The translations under genes and the position numbers were made by a program. Under the pieces are notes generated by a model. It worked only from the letters and a program-made list of their open reading frames with translations, was not told the DNA's origin and did not search any database. A DNA stretch of 14,613 nt from Flectobacillus sp. (lineage in GTDB: Bacteria > Bacteroidota > Bacteroidia > Cytophagales > Spirosomataceae): positions 1-14,613 of the forward strand of contig JARXAV010000317.1 in the NCBI GenBank assembly GCA_029865665.1, written 5' to 3'. Below, in pieces: positions 7,126 to 13,415 of the stretch (positions are counted from its first letter, which is position 1; every line of letters begins with the position of its first letter).

Positions 7126-7602
7126 TTACCGTTGACAATAGGTTTTAACCCATTTCAATTGCTCTTCATTATCGGGAATTTGCACACCTCTGTTTGCTAT
7201 AATATGTGCCAAAGCATCCTCATAAGTCCAGCCTAATGTGTGTAATAGCAATAAGCCAAAAACGGCAGAACGACCGATACCTGCACGACTATGAAGTAAC
7301 ATTCGCTCACCCCGATTTACTTGTGCCAAAAGTTGAACTAAGATTGCTTTTGTTTTTATAAAACTATCTGGAGCTTCTTTCGGTTCAATTGGATACTTAA
7401 TAAATTCCAATCCTACCCGAGTACAATCCATCCGCTCAAACTCAAGATCTAACTCTTCATTTTCTTCATCTGTCAGAAAACTAACAATTGTTTTAATCTC
7501 AAGTTTTTGCCAATTGTGAATTTCCTCTAATAAATCATCTCCCCCCATGGGTCTTCCCATGATACCTACCTGAGGGTGAATCCAAAAAATTCTCGTTCGC
7601 AT
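7126..7602 (-). CDS. Protein tyrosine phosphatase-like protein with Cys-to-Ser active site (predicted pseudophosphatase)
   Basis: The 158 residues fit the cysteine-dependent (dual-specificity-like) phosphatase fold. The N-terminus carries GIMGRPMGGDDLLEEI (13-28) and KTIVSFLTDEEN (37-48). The phosphate-binding loop at 104-112 reads HSRAGIGRS, where active enzymes have HCxxGxxRS. The nucleophile position 105 is Ser, encoded by AGT, while the phosphate-binding Arg111 and Ser112 remain. The stretch that normally holds the general acid (PIPDRGVP in active relatives) reads PIEPKEAP (71-78), so the Asp is lost too. It should bind but not hydrolyse phosphorylated ligands; this is an inference. The start codon lies 17 bp after the nusG terminator stem, so expression may depend on readthrough. 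It is the first gene of a pair with the 98-residue protein. Confidence 0.88.
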   Translation of the reverse strand: MRTRIFWIHPQVGIMGRPMGGDDLLEEIHNWQKLEIKTIVSFLTDEENEELDLEFERMDCTRVGLEFIKYPIEPKEAPDSFIKTKAILVQLLAQVNRGERMLLHSRAGIGRSAVFGLLLLHTLGWTYEDALAHIIANRGVQIPDNEEQLKWVKTYCQR

Positions 7603-7619
7603 CGTACTAATGAGCTAAA

Positions 7620-7658
7620 AAAAATAGAGACTACCCTGTTAGAATAGTCTCTATTTTT
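7620..7658 (-). terminator. Terminator after nusG
   Basis: The arms 7620-7633 and 7645-7658 are perfect reverse complements over 14 bp (core TAGAGACTA/TAGTCTCTA) around an 11-base loop. On the minus strand the stem runs into eight T. It lies 15 bp past the nusG stop and separates nusG from the pseudophosphatase gene. Confidence 0.9.
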
Positions 7659-7673
7659 AGATTTCAATATTGT

Positions 7674-8231
7674 TTATTTCTCCACTTGCGAGTAGTTCAA
7701 TTCGACTGGTGTATTACGACCGAAGATTTTCACCATTACGTTTAACTTCTTCTTATCTTCGTAAATATCCTCAATTGTACCATCAAATCCAGAGAAAGGA
7801 CCGTCAATAACTTTAACAATCTCACCTTTTGTGAATGAAGATGATTGAGCAACTTCTTCAACAACAGCAACATCATCTATCTTACCTAAGATACGCTTAA
7901 TTTCGCTCTGACGTAACGCAATCGGGGTCTTAGATGTCTTGCCATCATTCCAACTCAAAAATCCAATTACACCAGGCGTAGAAGTAATAATATGGGATAC
8001 TTCACCGTACTTAATATCAGCTTCAATGAATACATAACCAGGAAATAGCGTTTTCTCACGAATTGTTTTCTTTCCGTTACGTAATTCAAATATTTTTTCC
8101 GAAGGCAACATAATCTGAGGAACATATTCCGCAAGACCTTGTCTGCCTACTTCGCTTTCAATGTAAGCTTTTATTTTTTTTTCTTGTCCCGAGACTGCTC
8201 TCAAAACATACCAGTTAGTCTCTGCTGCCAT
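7674..8231 (-). CDS. nusG: Transcription termination/antitermination protein NusG
   Basis: NusG binds the RNA polymerase clamp and links transcription to translation or Rho. The 185-residue protein has the NGN domain (WYVLRAVSGQEKKIKAYIE at 7-25 and LFPGYVFIEADI at 62-73) followed by a KOW domain (FTKGEIVKVIDGPFSGFDGTIEDI at 133-156, then KLNVMVKIFGRNTPVEL). Length is standard for Bacteroidota, without extra inserts. It lies 122 bp downstream of secE and has no separate promoter that I can see, so it is probably on the tRNA-Trp-secE transcript. The usual downstream neighbour rplK is absent; a strong terminator follows instead. Confidence 0.97.
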   Translation of the reverse strand: MAAETNWYVLRAVSGQEKKIKAYIESEVGRQGLAEYVPQIMLPSEKIFELRNGKKTIREKTLFPGYVFIEADIKYGEVSHIITSTPGVIGFLSWNDGKTSKTPIALRQSEIKRILGKIDDVAVVEEVAQSSSFTKGEIVKVIDGPFSGFDGTIEDIYEDKKKLNVMVKIFGRNTPVELNYSQVEK

Positions 8232-8353
8232 CTTAATAAAATAGATTTCAATTTACTTGGTTTCAGTCCAACAAAAAGATAATTAATTACTTAAAGTACT
8301 TAGAAACCTGAGATACTTTAATATAACGACTTCCTGAAACCAACATTTCAATA

Positions 8354-8545
8354 TTAGAATGATTGATAGAATAGTTCCAAAACTGACTTAAACGAAAAGT
8401 CAATCATTCCCACTACAAGAGCAAAAAGTAAAGATGCTACCAATACAAGTGTTGAACTTGACTGTAATTCACTAAACTGTGGCCATGTTACATTTTCAGT
8501 AACTTCAGTCCAAGACTCTTTAACCAATTGAGAAATTTTATTCAT
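8354..8545 (-). CDS. secE: Preprotein translocase subunit SecE
   Basis: This 63-residue protein is the small essential clamp subunit of the SecYEG channel in the inner membrane. The amphipathic helix with the conserved ESWTEVTENVTWPQFSEL (10-27, the WP pair being the family hallmark) precedes one transmembrane segment at about 32-52 (TLVLVASLLFALVVGMIDF). It is the one-helix form normal outside the gamma-proteobacteria. Its position between tRNA-Trp and nusG confirms the call. A 164-bp leader separates it from tRNA-Trp. Confidence 0.95.
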   Translation of the reverse strand: MNKISQLVKESWTEVTENVTWPQFSELQSSSTLVLVASLLFALVVGMIDFSFKSVLELFYQSF

Positions 8546-8610
8546 GGTTGTAAGTATTTTTTACGTTTTAAGACATTAACGCCTATCGTTGGGAAATGCT
8601 AATTGCTATA

Positions 8611-8652
8611 AACTTTAAAGTTCCAACATCTTAGAATTCAAACTTTAAGGTT
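8611..8652. repeat. Pair of AACTTTAA palindromes in the secE leader
   Basis: AACTTTAAAGTT (8611-8622) is a perfect 12-bp palindrome. AACTTTAAGGTT (8641-8652) is a near copy with one changed base. The two start exactly 30 bp apart, close to three helical turns, between tRNA-Trp and secE. They could be operator half-sites or leader RNA structures; no regulator is known. Confidence 0.5.
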
Positions 8653-8709
8653 TACCGTAAATATGCAAAACTTAAAATTAAAAATACTAAAATTTGGAAC
8701 TTTATTATG

Positions 8710-8780
8710 CACGGGAACAAGGATTCGAACCCTGATCAAAGGTTTTGGAGACCTCTATTCTACCATTGAACTATTCCCGT
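8710..8780 (-). tRNA. tRNA-Trp (CCA)
   Basis: On the minus strand the acceptor arm ACGGGAA/TTCCCGT closes a full cloverleaf. The D stem is GTTC/GAAT with loop AATGGTA. The anticodon loop is CTCCAAA with anticodon CCA at plus-strand 8746-8748. The T loop is TTCGAAT. The discriminator is G and CCA is not encoded. Its place before secE-nusG is the typical one in bacteria. Confidence 0.96.
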
Positions 8781-8795
8781 GTATCTAATGGAATG

Positions 8796-8826
8796 CAAAA
8801 ATAGCAATTTTATTTTAACATTCAAA
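8796..8826 (-). promoter_or_regulatory. Consensus promoter for tRNA-Trp-secE-nusG
   Basis: The minus strand reads TTTG (8826-8823), exactly 19 bp, then TATTTTTG (8803-8796). Both boxes and spacing match the Bacteroidota consensus. The start would fall about 8-9 bp before the tRNA 5' end. Confidence 0.82.
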
Positions 8827-8846
8827 AAAAATATAAAAATAAATTC

Positions 8847-8884
8847 ATAAAAAGAGCGTCACTCTTCAGTAACGCTCTTTTTAT
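8847..8884 (-). terminator. Terminator of tuf
   Basis: A 13-bp perfect stem (8847-8859 with 8872-8884, core AGAGCGT/ACGCTCT) with an extra ACT/AGT pair set inside. A T-rich tail follows on the minus strand. It lies 15 bp beyond the tuf stop, so the tRNA-tuf transcript ends before tRNA-Trp. Confidence 0.88.
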
Positions 8885-8899
8885 TATATCTAAAGATGA

Positions 8900-10087
8900 T
8901 TAGTCTAAGATTTCAGTTACCTGACCAGCACCTACAGTACGTCCACCTTCACGGATTGCGAAACGAAGACCTTTGTCCATAGCTACTTTGTTCAATAACG
9001 TAACATCAATAGTTAAGTTATCACCAGGCATACACATTTCTACTCCTTCTGGTAACATGATTTCTCCTGTTACGTCAGTTGTACGGAAATAGAATTGAGG
9101 ACGGTATTTGTTAAAGAATGGAGTGTGACGACCACCTTCTTCTTTAGACAAGATATAAACCTCAGCTTTGAATTTAGTATGAGGTTTTACAGAACCTGGC
9201 TTACAAATAACCATACCACGACGGATAGATTCTTTGTCAATACCACGTAATAATAAACCTACGTTGTCACCAGCTTCACCACGGTCAAGGATTTTACGGA
9301 ACATCTCAACACCAGTTACTACTGATTTTAAGCCTTCAGCACCCATACCTAAGATATCTACTGCTTCACCTGAGTTGATGATACCAGTTTCGATACGACC
9401 TGTTGCTACTGTACCACGACCTGTGATCGAGAATACGTCTTCAACTGGCATCAAGAATGGCTTATCAACATCACGTTTTGGAAGTGGAATCCAGTTATCA
9501 ACAGCATCCATTAATGCTTCGATTGTTTCAACCCATTTCGCTTCTCCGTTCAATCCACCTAAAGCAGAACCTTGAATTACAGGAATGTTATCGCCATCAA
9601 AGTCATAGAATGACAATAATTCACGAATTTCCATTTCAACTAATTCTAACAATTCTGGATCATCAACCATATCCACTTTGTTCATGAATACTACCAATTG
9701 AGGTACACCAACCTGACGTGACAACAAGATGTGTTCACGAGTTTGTGGCATTGGACCGTCAGTTGCAGCAACCACGATAATAGCACCGTCCATTTGAGCA
9801 GCACCAGTTACCATGTTCTTCACGTAATCGGCGTGACCTGGACAGTCAACGTGTGCATAGTGACGATTCGCTGTTGAATATTCTACGTGAGCCGTGTTGA
9901 TAGTGATACCACGCTCTTTTTCTTCTGGAGCCGAGTCAATTGAAGAGAAATCTTTTTTCTCAGCAAGACCTTTTTCTGACAACACCTTAGTGATGGCAGC
10001 TGTTAAAGTAGTTTTACCGTGGTCAACGTGACCGATTGTACCGATATTTACGTGAGGTTTACTACGGTCAAAATTCTCCTTTGCCAT
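8900..10087 (-). CDS. tuf: Translation elongation factor Tu
   Basis: EF-Tu carries aminoacyl-tRNA to the ribosome in its GTP form. The 395 residues are full length. Motifs: P-loop GHVDHGKT (19-26), effector region [25 protein letters not shown] with the catalytic His, NKVDM for guanine specificity, and GSAL. Domains 2 and 3 follow with [12 protein letters not shown] and [21 protein letters not shown]; the end is [10 protein letters not shown]. It is transcribed behind three tRNA genes, one of the classic tuf arrangements (tRNA-Tyr/Gly/Thr-tuf). No tuf-specific promoter is visible in the 132 bp before it. A hairpin at 10162-10197 may affect the ratio of tRNA to tuf message. Confidence 0.98.
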   Translation of the reverse strand: MAKENFDRSKPHVNIGTIGHVDHGKTTLTAAITKVLSEKGLAEKKDFSSIDSAPEEKERGITINTAHVEYSTANRHYAHVDCPGHADYVKNMVTGAAQMDGAIIVVAATDGPMPQTREHILLSRQVGVPQLVVFMNKVDMVDDPELLELVEMEIRELLSFYDFDGDNIPVIQGSALGGLNGEAKWVETIEALMDAVDNWIPLPKRDVDKPFLMPVEDVFSITGRGTVATGRIETGIINSGEAVDILGMGAEGLKSVVTGVEMFRKILDRGEAGDNVGLLLRGIDKESIRRGMVICKPGSVKPHTKFKAEVYILSKEEGGRHTPFFNKYRPQFYFRTTDVTGEIMLPEGVEMCMPGDNLTIDVTLLNKVAMDKGLRFAIREGGRTVGAGQVTEILD

Positions 10088-10161
10088 GATATTTAGTTCT
10101 TAATTAGTTTTATAAAAAGAATGAAAAATTTAAATCCAATTTGAAGATTTGAAAAGCGAAA

Positions 10162-10197
10162 AACTTGAAGATAGCATATACTACAGCTCTTCAAGTT
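10162..10197 (-). repeat. Hairpin between tRNA-Thr and tuf
   Basis: AACTTGAAGA (10162-10171) and TCTTCAAGTT (10188-10197) pair perfectly over 10 bp around a 16-base loop. On the minus strand the stem is followed by TTTCGCTTTTC, a T-rich but interrupted tail. This could be a weak attenuating terminator or a processing site that separates the tRNAs from the tuf message. Confidence 0.6.
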
Positions 10198-10219
10198 AAC
10201 ATACTTTCAAATTGTCTTG

Positions 10220-10291
<72 letters not shown>

Positions 10292-10384
10292 AAAGCACAT
10301 TTTACTTAAACCTTCGATTTGCAAGTCGGAATTTTGAAGTTTGTGAATTGGAGGGAACAAATCTTATAAACCCGAATACAAACA

Positions 10385-10453
10385 AAAATGGTTAATTGTT
10401 AACTGCTAATTCGCTAAACCATTAACTATTAACTATCAACAATTAACCATTTT
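10385..10453. repeat. 16-bp perfect inverted repeat in the tRNA-Gly/tRNA-Thr spacer
   Basis: AAAATGGTTAATTGTT (10385-10400) and AACAATTAACCATTTT (10438-10453) are exact reverse complements flanking 37 bp. The centre itself contains degenerate ATTAAC-type direct repeats. The right arm ends 5 bp before the tRNA-Gly 3' end. It resembles a small palindromic intergenic element or an end-to-end miniature element; no open frame is present. Confidence 0.75.
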
Positions 10454-10458
10454 ATCAG

Positions 10459-10531
10459 AGCGGGAGACGGGGCTCGAACCCGCCACCTATAGCTTGGAAG
10501 GCTATCGCTCTACCAAATGAGCTACTCCCGC
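10459..10531 (-). tRNA. tRNA-Gly (TCC)
   Basis: On the minus strand GCGGGAG/CTCCCGC forms the acceptor arm. The D arm is GCTC/GAGC. The anticodon stem ATAGC/GCTAT holds loop CTTCCAA with anticodon TCC at plus-strand 10496-10498. The T arm is GCGGG-TTCGAGC-CCCGT. The discriminator is T and CCA is not encoded. Confidence 0.96.
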
Positions 10532-10557
10532 TTGTGCCAAATGTGTTACTTTTTTTG

Positions 10558-10640
10558 TGGGGACAGATGGATTCGAACCACCGTAGGCATACGCCAGCAG
10601 ATTTACAGTCTGCCCCATTTGGCCGCTCTGGTATATCCCC
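10558..10640 (-). tRNA. tRNA-Tyr (GTA)
   Basis: This is an 83-nt class II tRNA with a long variable arm. On the minus strand GGGGATA pairs with TGTCCCC (one G-T pair). The anticodon loop ACTGTAAAT region gives anticodon GTA at plus-strand 10604-10606. The T loop is TTCGAAT. The discriminator is A. It is the first gene of the tRNA-tuf unit, only 26 bp from tRNA-Gly. Confidence 0.96.
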
Positions 10641-10702
10641 TTTTGACTAATTTTATCAAACTCTGGTAGCGATTCCGTTTATCGTTCCCGTAATTGAGTG
10701 TG

Positions 10703-10733
10703 CAAAATTATCCATAATTTTCGACATAGGCAA
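10703..10733 (-). promoter_or_regulatory. Promoter of the tRNA-Tyr-Gly-Thr-tuf unit
   Basis: The minus strand has TTG (10733-10731), 20 bp, then TAATTTTG (10710-10703), matching TAnnTTTG with spacing one base longer than ideal. The start would be near 10696, about 55 bp before tRNA-Tyr. Confidence 0.6.
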
Positions 10734-10736
10734 GCT

Positions 10737-10772
10737 TTATTCAAAAAAAAAGTAAATATTTTTTTTGAATAA
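10737..10772. terminator. AT-only hairpin, probable terminator of the sigma-factor operon
   Basis: TTATTCAAAAAAAA (10737-10750) and TTTTTTTTGAATAA (10759-10772) are perfect reverse complements over 14 bp with an 8-base loop. It lies about 55 bp past the stop of the outer-membrane protein gene and just before the tRNA promoter. The stem has almost no G-C pairs, so termination strength is uncertain. Confidence 0.5.
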
Positions 10773-10825
10773 TAGCCCTAATCATGCAATTAGAGCCATA
10801 TTAACCTGATTATCAGACAAAAGCA

Positions 10826-12004
10826 CTAAATACGAATTCCGAAATTTATCCCATTAATTTTTGGTCCTTTATCATTTTGAAAGACATTTGATAAATCATA
10901 GTTGAAAAATAACACTGGTAATGCTTTTATGCCTAGTTCAAATGACACCCCATAGCGTATCGGATTTAAGAAAAAACTGTTATGATTCCATTGCTTATGC
11001 CCACTATCATCTTCTTTTGTCTTTGTATAACTGTCTATTCGATAACCTAAATATCCCCCAAGACCCACAAACTGGATAAAACTGCTCTTCTTAAAGGCAA
11101 TATAAGGCATTACGGGTAACATTAAAGAAGCTATTGTCAACTTGTTTCGAGAAAGAGCAACTTGCTTGCCATTATCATCCTGATAGGTGTAAAAAGAAAT
11201 GGAATTAGTGCCTTTTGTCAATACCGTATTATTTTCGAACATATAATTTTGCCATGATAGTTCTACCCCATAGCTTAAACGAAACGATTTCGTTGCTGTC
11301 TGCGATAAAGTGGTTGATCTAACAAATCCCATTCCAAAATAGCGGGAACCTAATGGACTTAATTCAAAATTAGTAGCATTATAATTTCCTGCAATAGATG
11401 ATGTTCCTCCAAATGTATTCAGCCCAAAATAGAGGTTAAATCCTGCTCTATTTGCAAAGTGATTCAGGCTATCTTTCTTATGAATTTTAACTGTTCCATT
11501 CGAATTAATATGAATGTTTCCCACATCTACTGTCCCATCTGGATCTACATGGATATTTCCAATATCAACTCGACCTTCTGGGGTTACTAGAACTCGTTCT
11601 GTTCGTTTTTCGAAAAGCGTATCGGTTTTAGACTTAGTAACAATTGTATTTTCTTTCTTGAACTTATCAAACGCAATGTTCTTAAACCCAATTTGAACCT
11701 TCCTTCCTCCGTTACTTACAACAATCACCGTATCTTTATCCAAGTCGCTATTAACAATTCCACGAATTTGTTTCCACGTTTCATCATCAAGCATCACTCC
11801 GTGTTTAGAAAAAACGAGTTCCAAATCCTCTCTCAAACTCCCTTTTGTATTTTTAGAATTTAGTACTAATTGATTTCGCTTATCTATATTAATCACAGTA
11901 GAATCTAGCTCTGAACTCATCGCTTTCAGACTAAATGACAAACAAAACTGGACAACGGTTATAAAGATTGCTATGCTTGAAAGCTTTTGATATGTATAAT
12001 TCAT
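10826..12004 (-). CDS. Outer-membrane beta-barrel protein encoded with an ECF sigma factor
   Basis: The 392-residue protein has an N-terminal hydrophobic signal (about residues 8-28). A periplasmic-type part to about residue 180 follows, then a C-terminal half rich in alternating aromatic strands separated by turns (AGFNLYFGLNTFGG, GSRYFGMGFVRS, FRLSYGVELSWQNYMF, FIQFVGLGGYLGYRI, YGVSFELGIKALPVLFFNYDLS, GINFGIRI). This is the look of a small PorT/OmpX-like barrel. Residues 144-173 hold tandem 13-residue repeats (GRVDIGNIHVDPD, GTVDVGNIHINSN, GTVKIHK), probably a short beta ladder. It starts 20 bp after the anti-sigma-like gene and is the last gene of the operon. A role as output or sensor of the sigma system is an inference. 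Confidence 0.82.
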   Translation of the reverse strand: MNYTYQKLSSIAIFITVVQFCLSFSLKAMSSELDSTVINIDKRNQLVLNSKNTKGSLREDLELVFSKHGVMLDDETWKQIRGIVNSDLDKDTVIVVSNGGRKVQIGFKNIAFDKFKKENTIVTKSKTDTLFEKRTERVLVTPEGRVDIGNIHVDPDGTVDVGNIHINSNGTVKIHKKDSLNHFANRAGFNLYFGLNTFGGTSSIAGNYNATNFELSPLGSRYFGMGFVRSTTLSQTATKSFRLSYGVELSWQNYMFENNTVLTKGTNSISFYTYQDDNGKQVALSRNKLTIASLMLPVMPYIAFKKSSFIQFVGLGGYLGYRIDSYTKTKEDDSGHKQWNHNSFFLNPIRYGVSFELGIKALPVLFFNYDLSNVFQNDKGPKINGINFGIRI

Positions 12005-12024
12005 GACTGATTTAGTTTAAGTGT

Positions 12025-12726
12025 TTACTCTTCTCGTTTAATAAGTAAGTCTCTTGTATTATTGATTTTCGTATCAGCACGTGCAAAAAGTTTTGCTAAT
12101 CCAGGATATGCTGATTTCCATTCGATTTCCTCACCACTCTTTAATTTCTTGAAACGTTTCCAAAGTTTTGCAATAAACCGTTGCTTCTCAACATTCTCTG
12201 GAGTTGATTCTAATACAGGTAAATCTGTCTGATCCTCTTCCTCATCAACCATGTTAACCAATATTACCCCCTCTTCTGGATTCGAATTAATACTTACAAT
12301 ACTTTGTTCTTTTTGCACGAGTGTATCAGCCACAATGGTGGTAATAACATTCGTACTCGAATCTTCCTTAATAAGATCTTCAACCACCATCTTGGGTTTG
12401 GTTATAGTTTTGGGAACAGTTCCAGATAGGTTCGGTTCACTTAACTTATTCACAATCGGTTCTTTTTCCTTAGAATAAATCAAGCGGTTTTCCTTATAAG
12501 CCGCAATACCCTCCGAATTTAGTGTCTGTATTTTCATACCCATCTTTAACCATCCGATACACCCTAAAATAAGACATAAACATGCGGCTAAATACTTAGA
12601 CCATAAAGGGAGTATTGGCTTCGGTTTCTTATTCATTCGAGCAGAAAGTTCAGACCAAGCCTCCGGTCGTGGCTTACGCTCGTAACTCAGCAATTTATCT
12701 TTGAGTTCCTTATCAATTCTATCCAT
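12025..12726 (-). CDS. One-pass membrane protein, probable anti-sigma factor
   Basis: The 233-residue protein has a cytosolic N-terminus (LKDKLLSYERKPRPEAWSELSARM at 8-31), as in many Bacteroidota proteins encoded next to ECF sigma factors. One transmembrane helix follows at about 43-61 (SKYLAACLCLILGCIGWLKM region), then a long low-complexity acidic and Thr/Ser/Val-rich periplasmic part. The periplasmic end is a basic segment, FIAKLWKRFKKLKSGEE. No zinc-binding HxxxCxxC anti-sigma domain is present, so the anti-sigma role rests on gene order and topology. It starts 12 bp after the sigma factor stop, implying translational coupling. Confidence 0.75.
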   Translation of the reverse strand: MDRIDKELKDKLLSYERKPRPEAWSELSARMNKKPKPILPLWSKYLAACLCLILGCIGWLKMGMKIQTLNSEGIAAYKENRLIYSKEKEPIVNKLSEPNLSGTVPKTITKPKMVVEDLIKEDSSTNVITTIVADTLVQKEQSIVSINSNPEEGVILVNMVDEEEDQTDLPVLESTPENVEKQRFIAKLWKRFKKLKSGEEIEWKSAYPGLAKLFARADTKINNTRDLLIKREE

Positions 12727-12738
12727 TTTTATAAATTC

Positions 12739-13299
12739 TTAGAAAATTTTGTTCCATTTTGACTGAAGTATTGCTCTAGCTCTCGACAACTGAGACTTTG
12801 ACGTACTCTCTGTAATTGCCAATTTATCAGCAATTTCTGCGTGAGAATAACCTTCTATCGCATATAAATTAAATACTGTTCTATAACCTATCGGTAAACA
12901 TTCAATAATTTTCAAGATGTCCTCAACTTCTAAGGAGGCAGCATTATCCACAGCATCAGGTTCATACACGATTGAATCCAAACTAGACTCCAATAATGCT
13001 TTCTTATTGCTTCTCAAGTACATCAGAGCCTCATTGACCATCACTTTTCTAACCCATCCTTCAAAACTACCTTCGAATTTAAAATCTACCACTTTCTCAA
13101 ATATCTTTATAAAACCCTCTATCATTATTTCCTCTGCTTCAACATCATCATGTACATATCTAAAGCAAACACCCAACATTTTCGCAGAGAAACGTTCATA
13201 TAAAAGCCTTTGAGCTTTTGAATCGCCTTTTTGACATGCTCTGATTAGAGCATCCTCATCGTCATACTGTTTAGTATTTATAAATGGTAAAAATTTCAA
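12739..13299 (-). CDS. ECF-type sigma-70 family RNA polymerase sigma factor
   Basis: The 186-residue protein directs RNA polymerase to a small set of promoters, probably including its own. Region 2 spans about residues 18-98: LIRACQKGDSKAQRLLYERFS, VCFRYVHDDVEAEEIMIEGFIKIFEKV, then FEGSFEGWVRKVMVNEALMYLR for -10 recognition. Region 4 spans about 125-180: IIECLPIGYRTVFNLYAIEGYSHAEIADKLAITESTSKSQLSRARAIL, with the helix-turn-helix. The linker between them is short and there is no region 1 or 3, as in ECF factors. It is the first gene of the operon with the anti-sigma-like and barrel genes and diverges from murI across about 115 bp. No TAnnTTTG box is visible upstream, consistent with control by an alternative sigma. 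Confidence 0.93.
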   Translation of the reverse strand: MKFLPFINTKQYDDEDALIRACQKGDSKAQRLLYERFSAKMLGVCFRYVHDDVEAEEIMIEGFIKIFEKVVDFKFEGSFEGWVRKVMVNEALMYLRSNKKALLESSLDSIVYEPDAVDNAASLEVEDILKIIECLPIGYRTVFNLYAIEGYSHAEIADKLAITESTSKSQLSRARAILQSKWNKIF

Positions 13300-13415
13300 G
13301 ATCGTCGAAAAAGTTTAAAACAAGGTAATTTATACTATTTGTATGGTAGATGAAAAAGACATAGAAAAGGTTGCATCAATTAAGACAATTCTTCAACTTT
13401 ACACAAAAAACTTTT

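Noticed and set aside
9234..9687. Plus-strand open frames within tuf
   Set aside because: They are antisense to the EF-Tu coding sequence, which is unambiguous.
10459..10640. tRNA genes as integration sites of a mobile element
   Set aside because: No integrase, no direct repeat of a tRNA 3' end and no foreign-looking genes are present nearby.
13371..13415. Longer N-terminus of glutamate racemase
   Set aside because: The extra 15 residues are not typical of the family; the ATG at 13416 puts the first conserved strand at the normal distance from the start.
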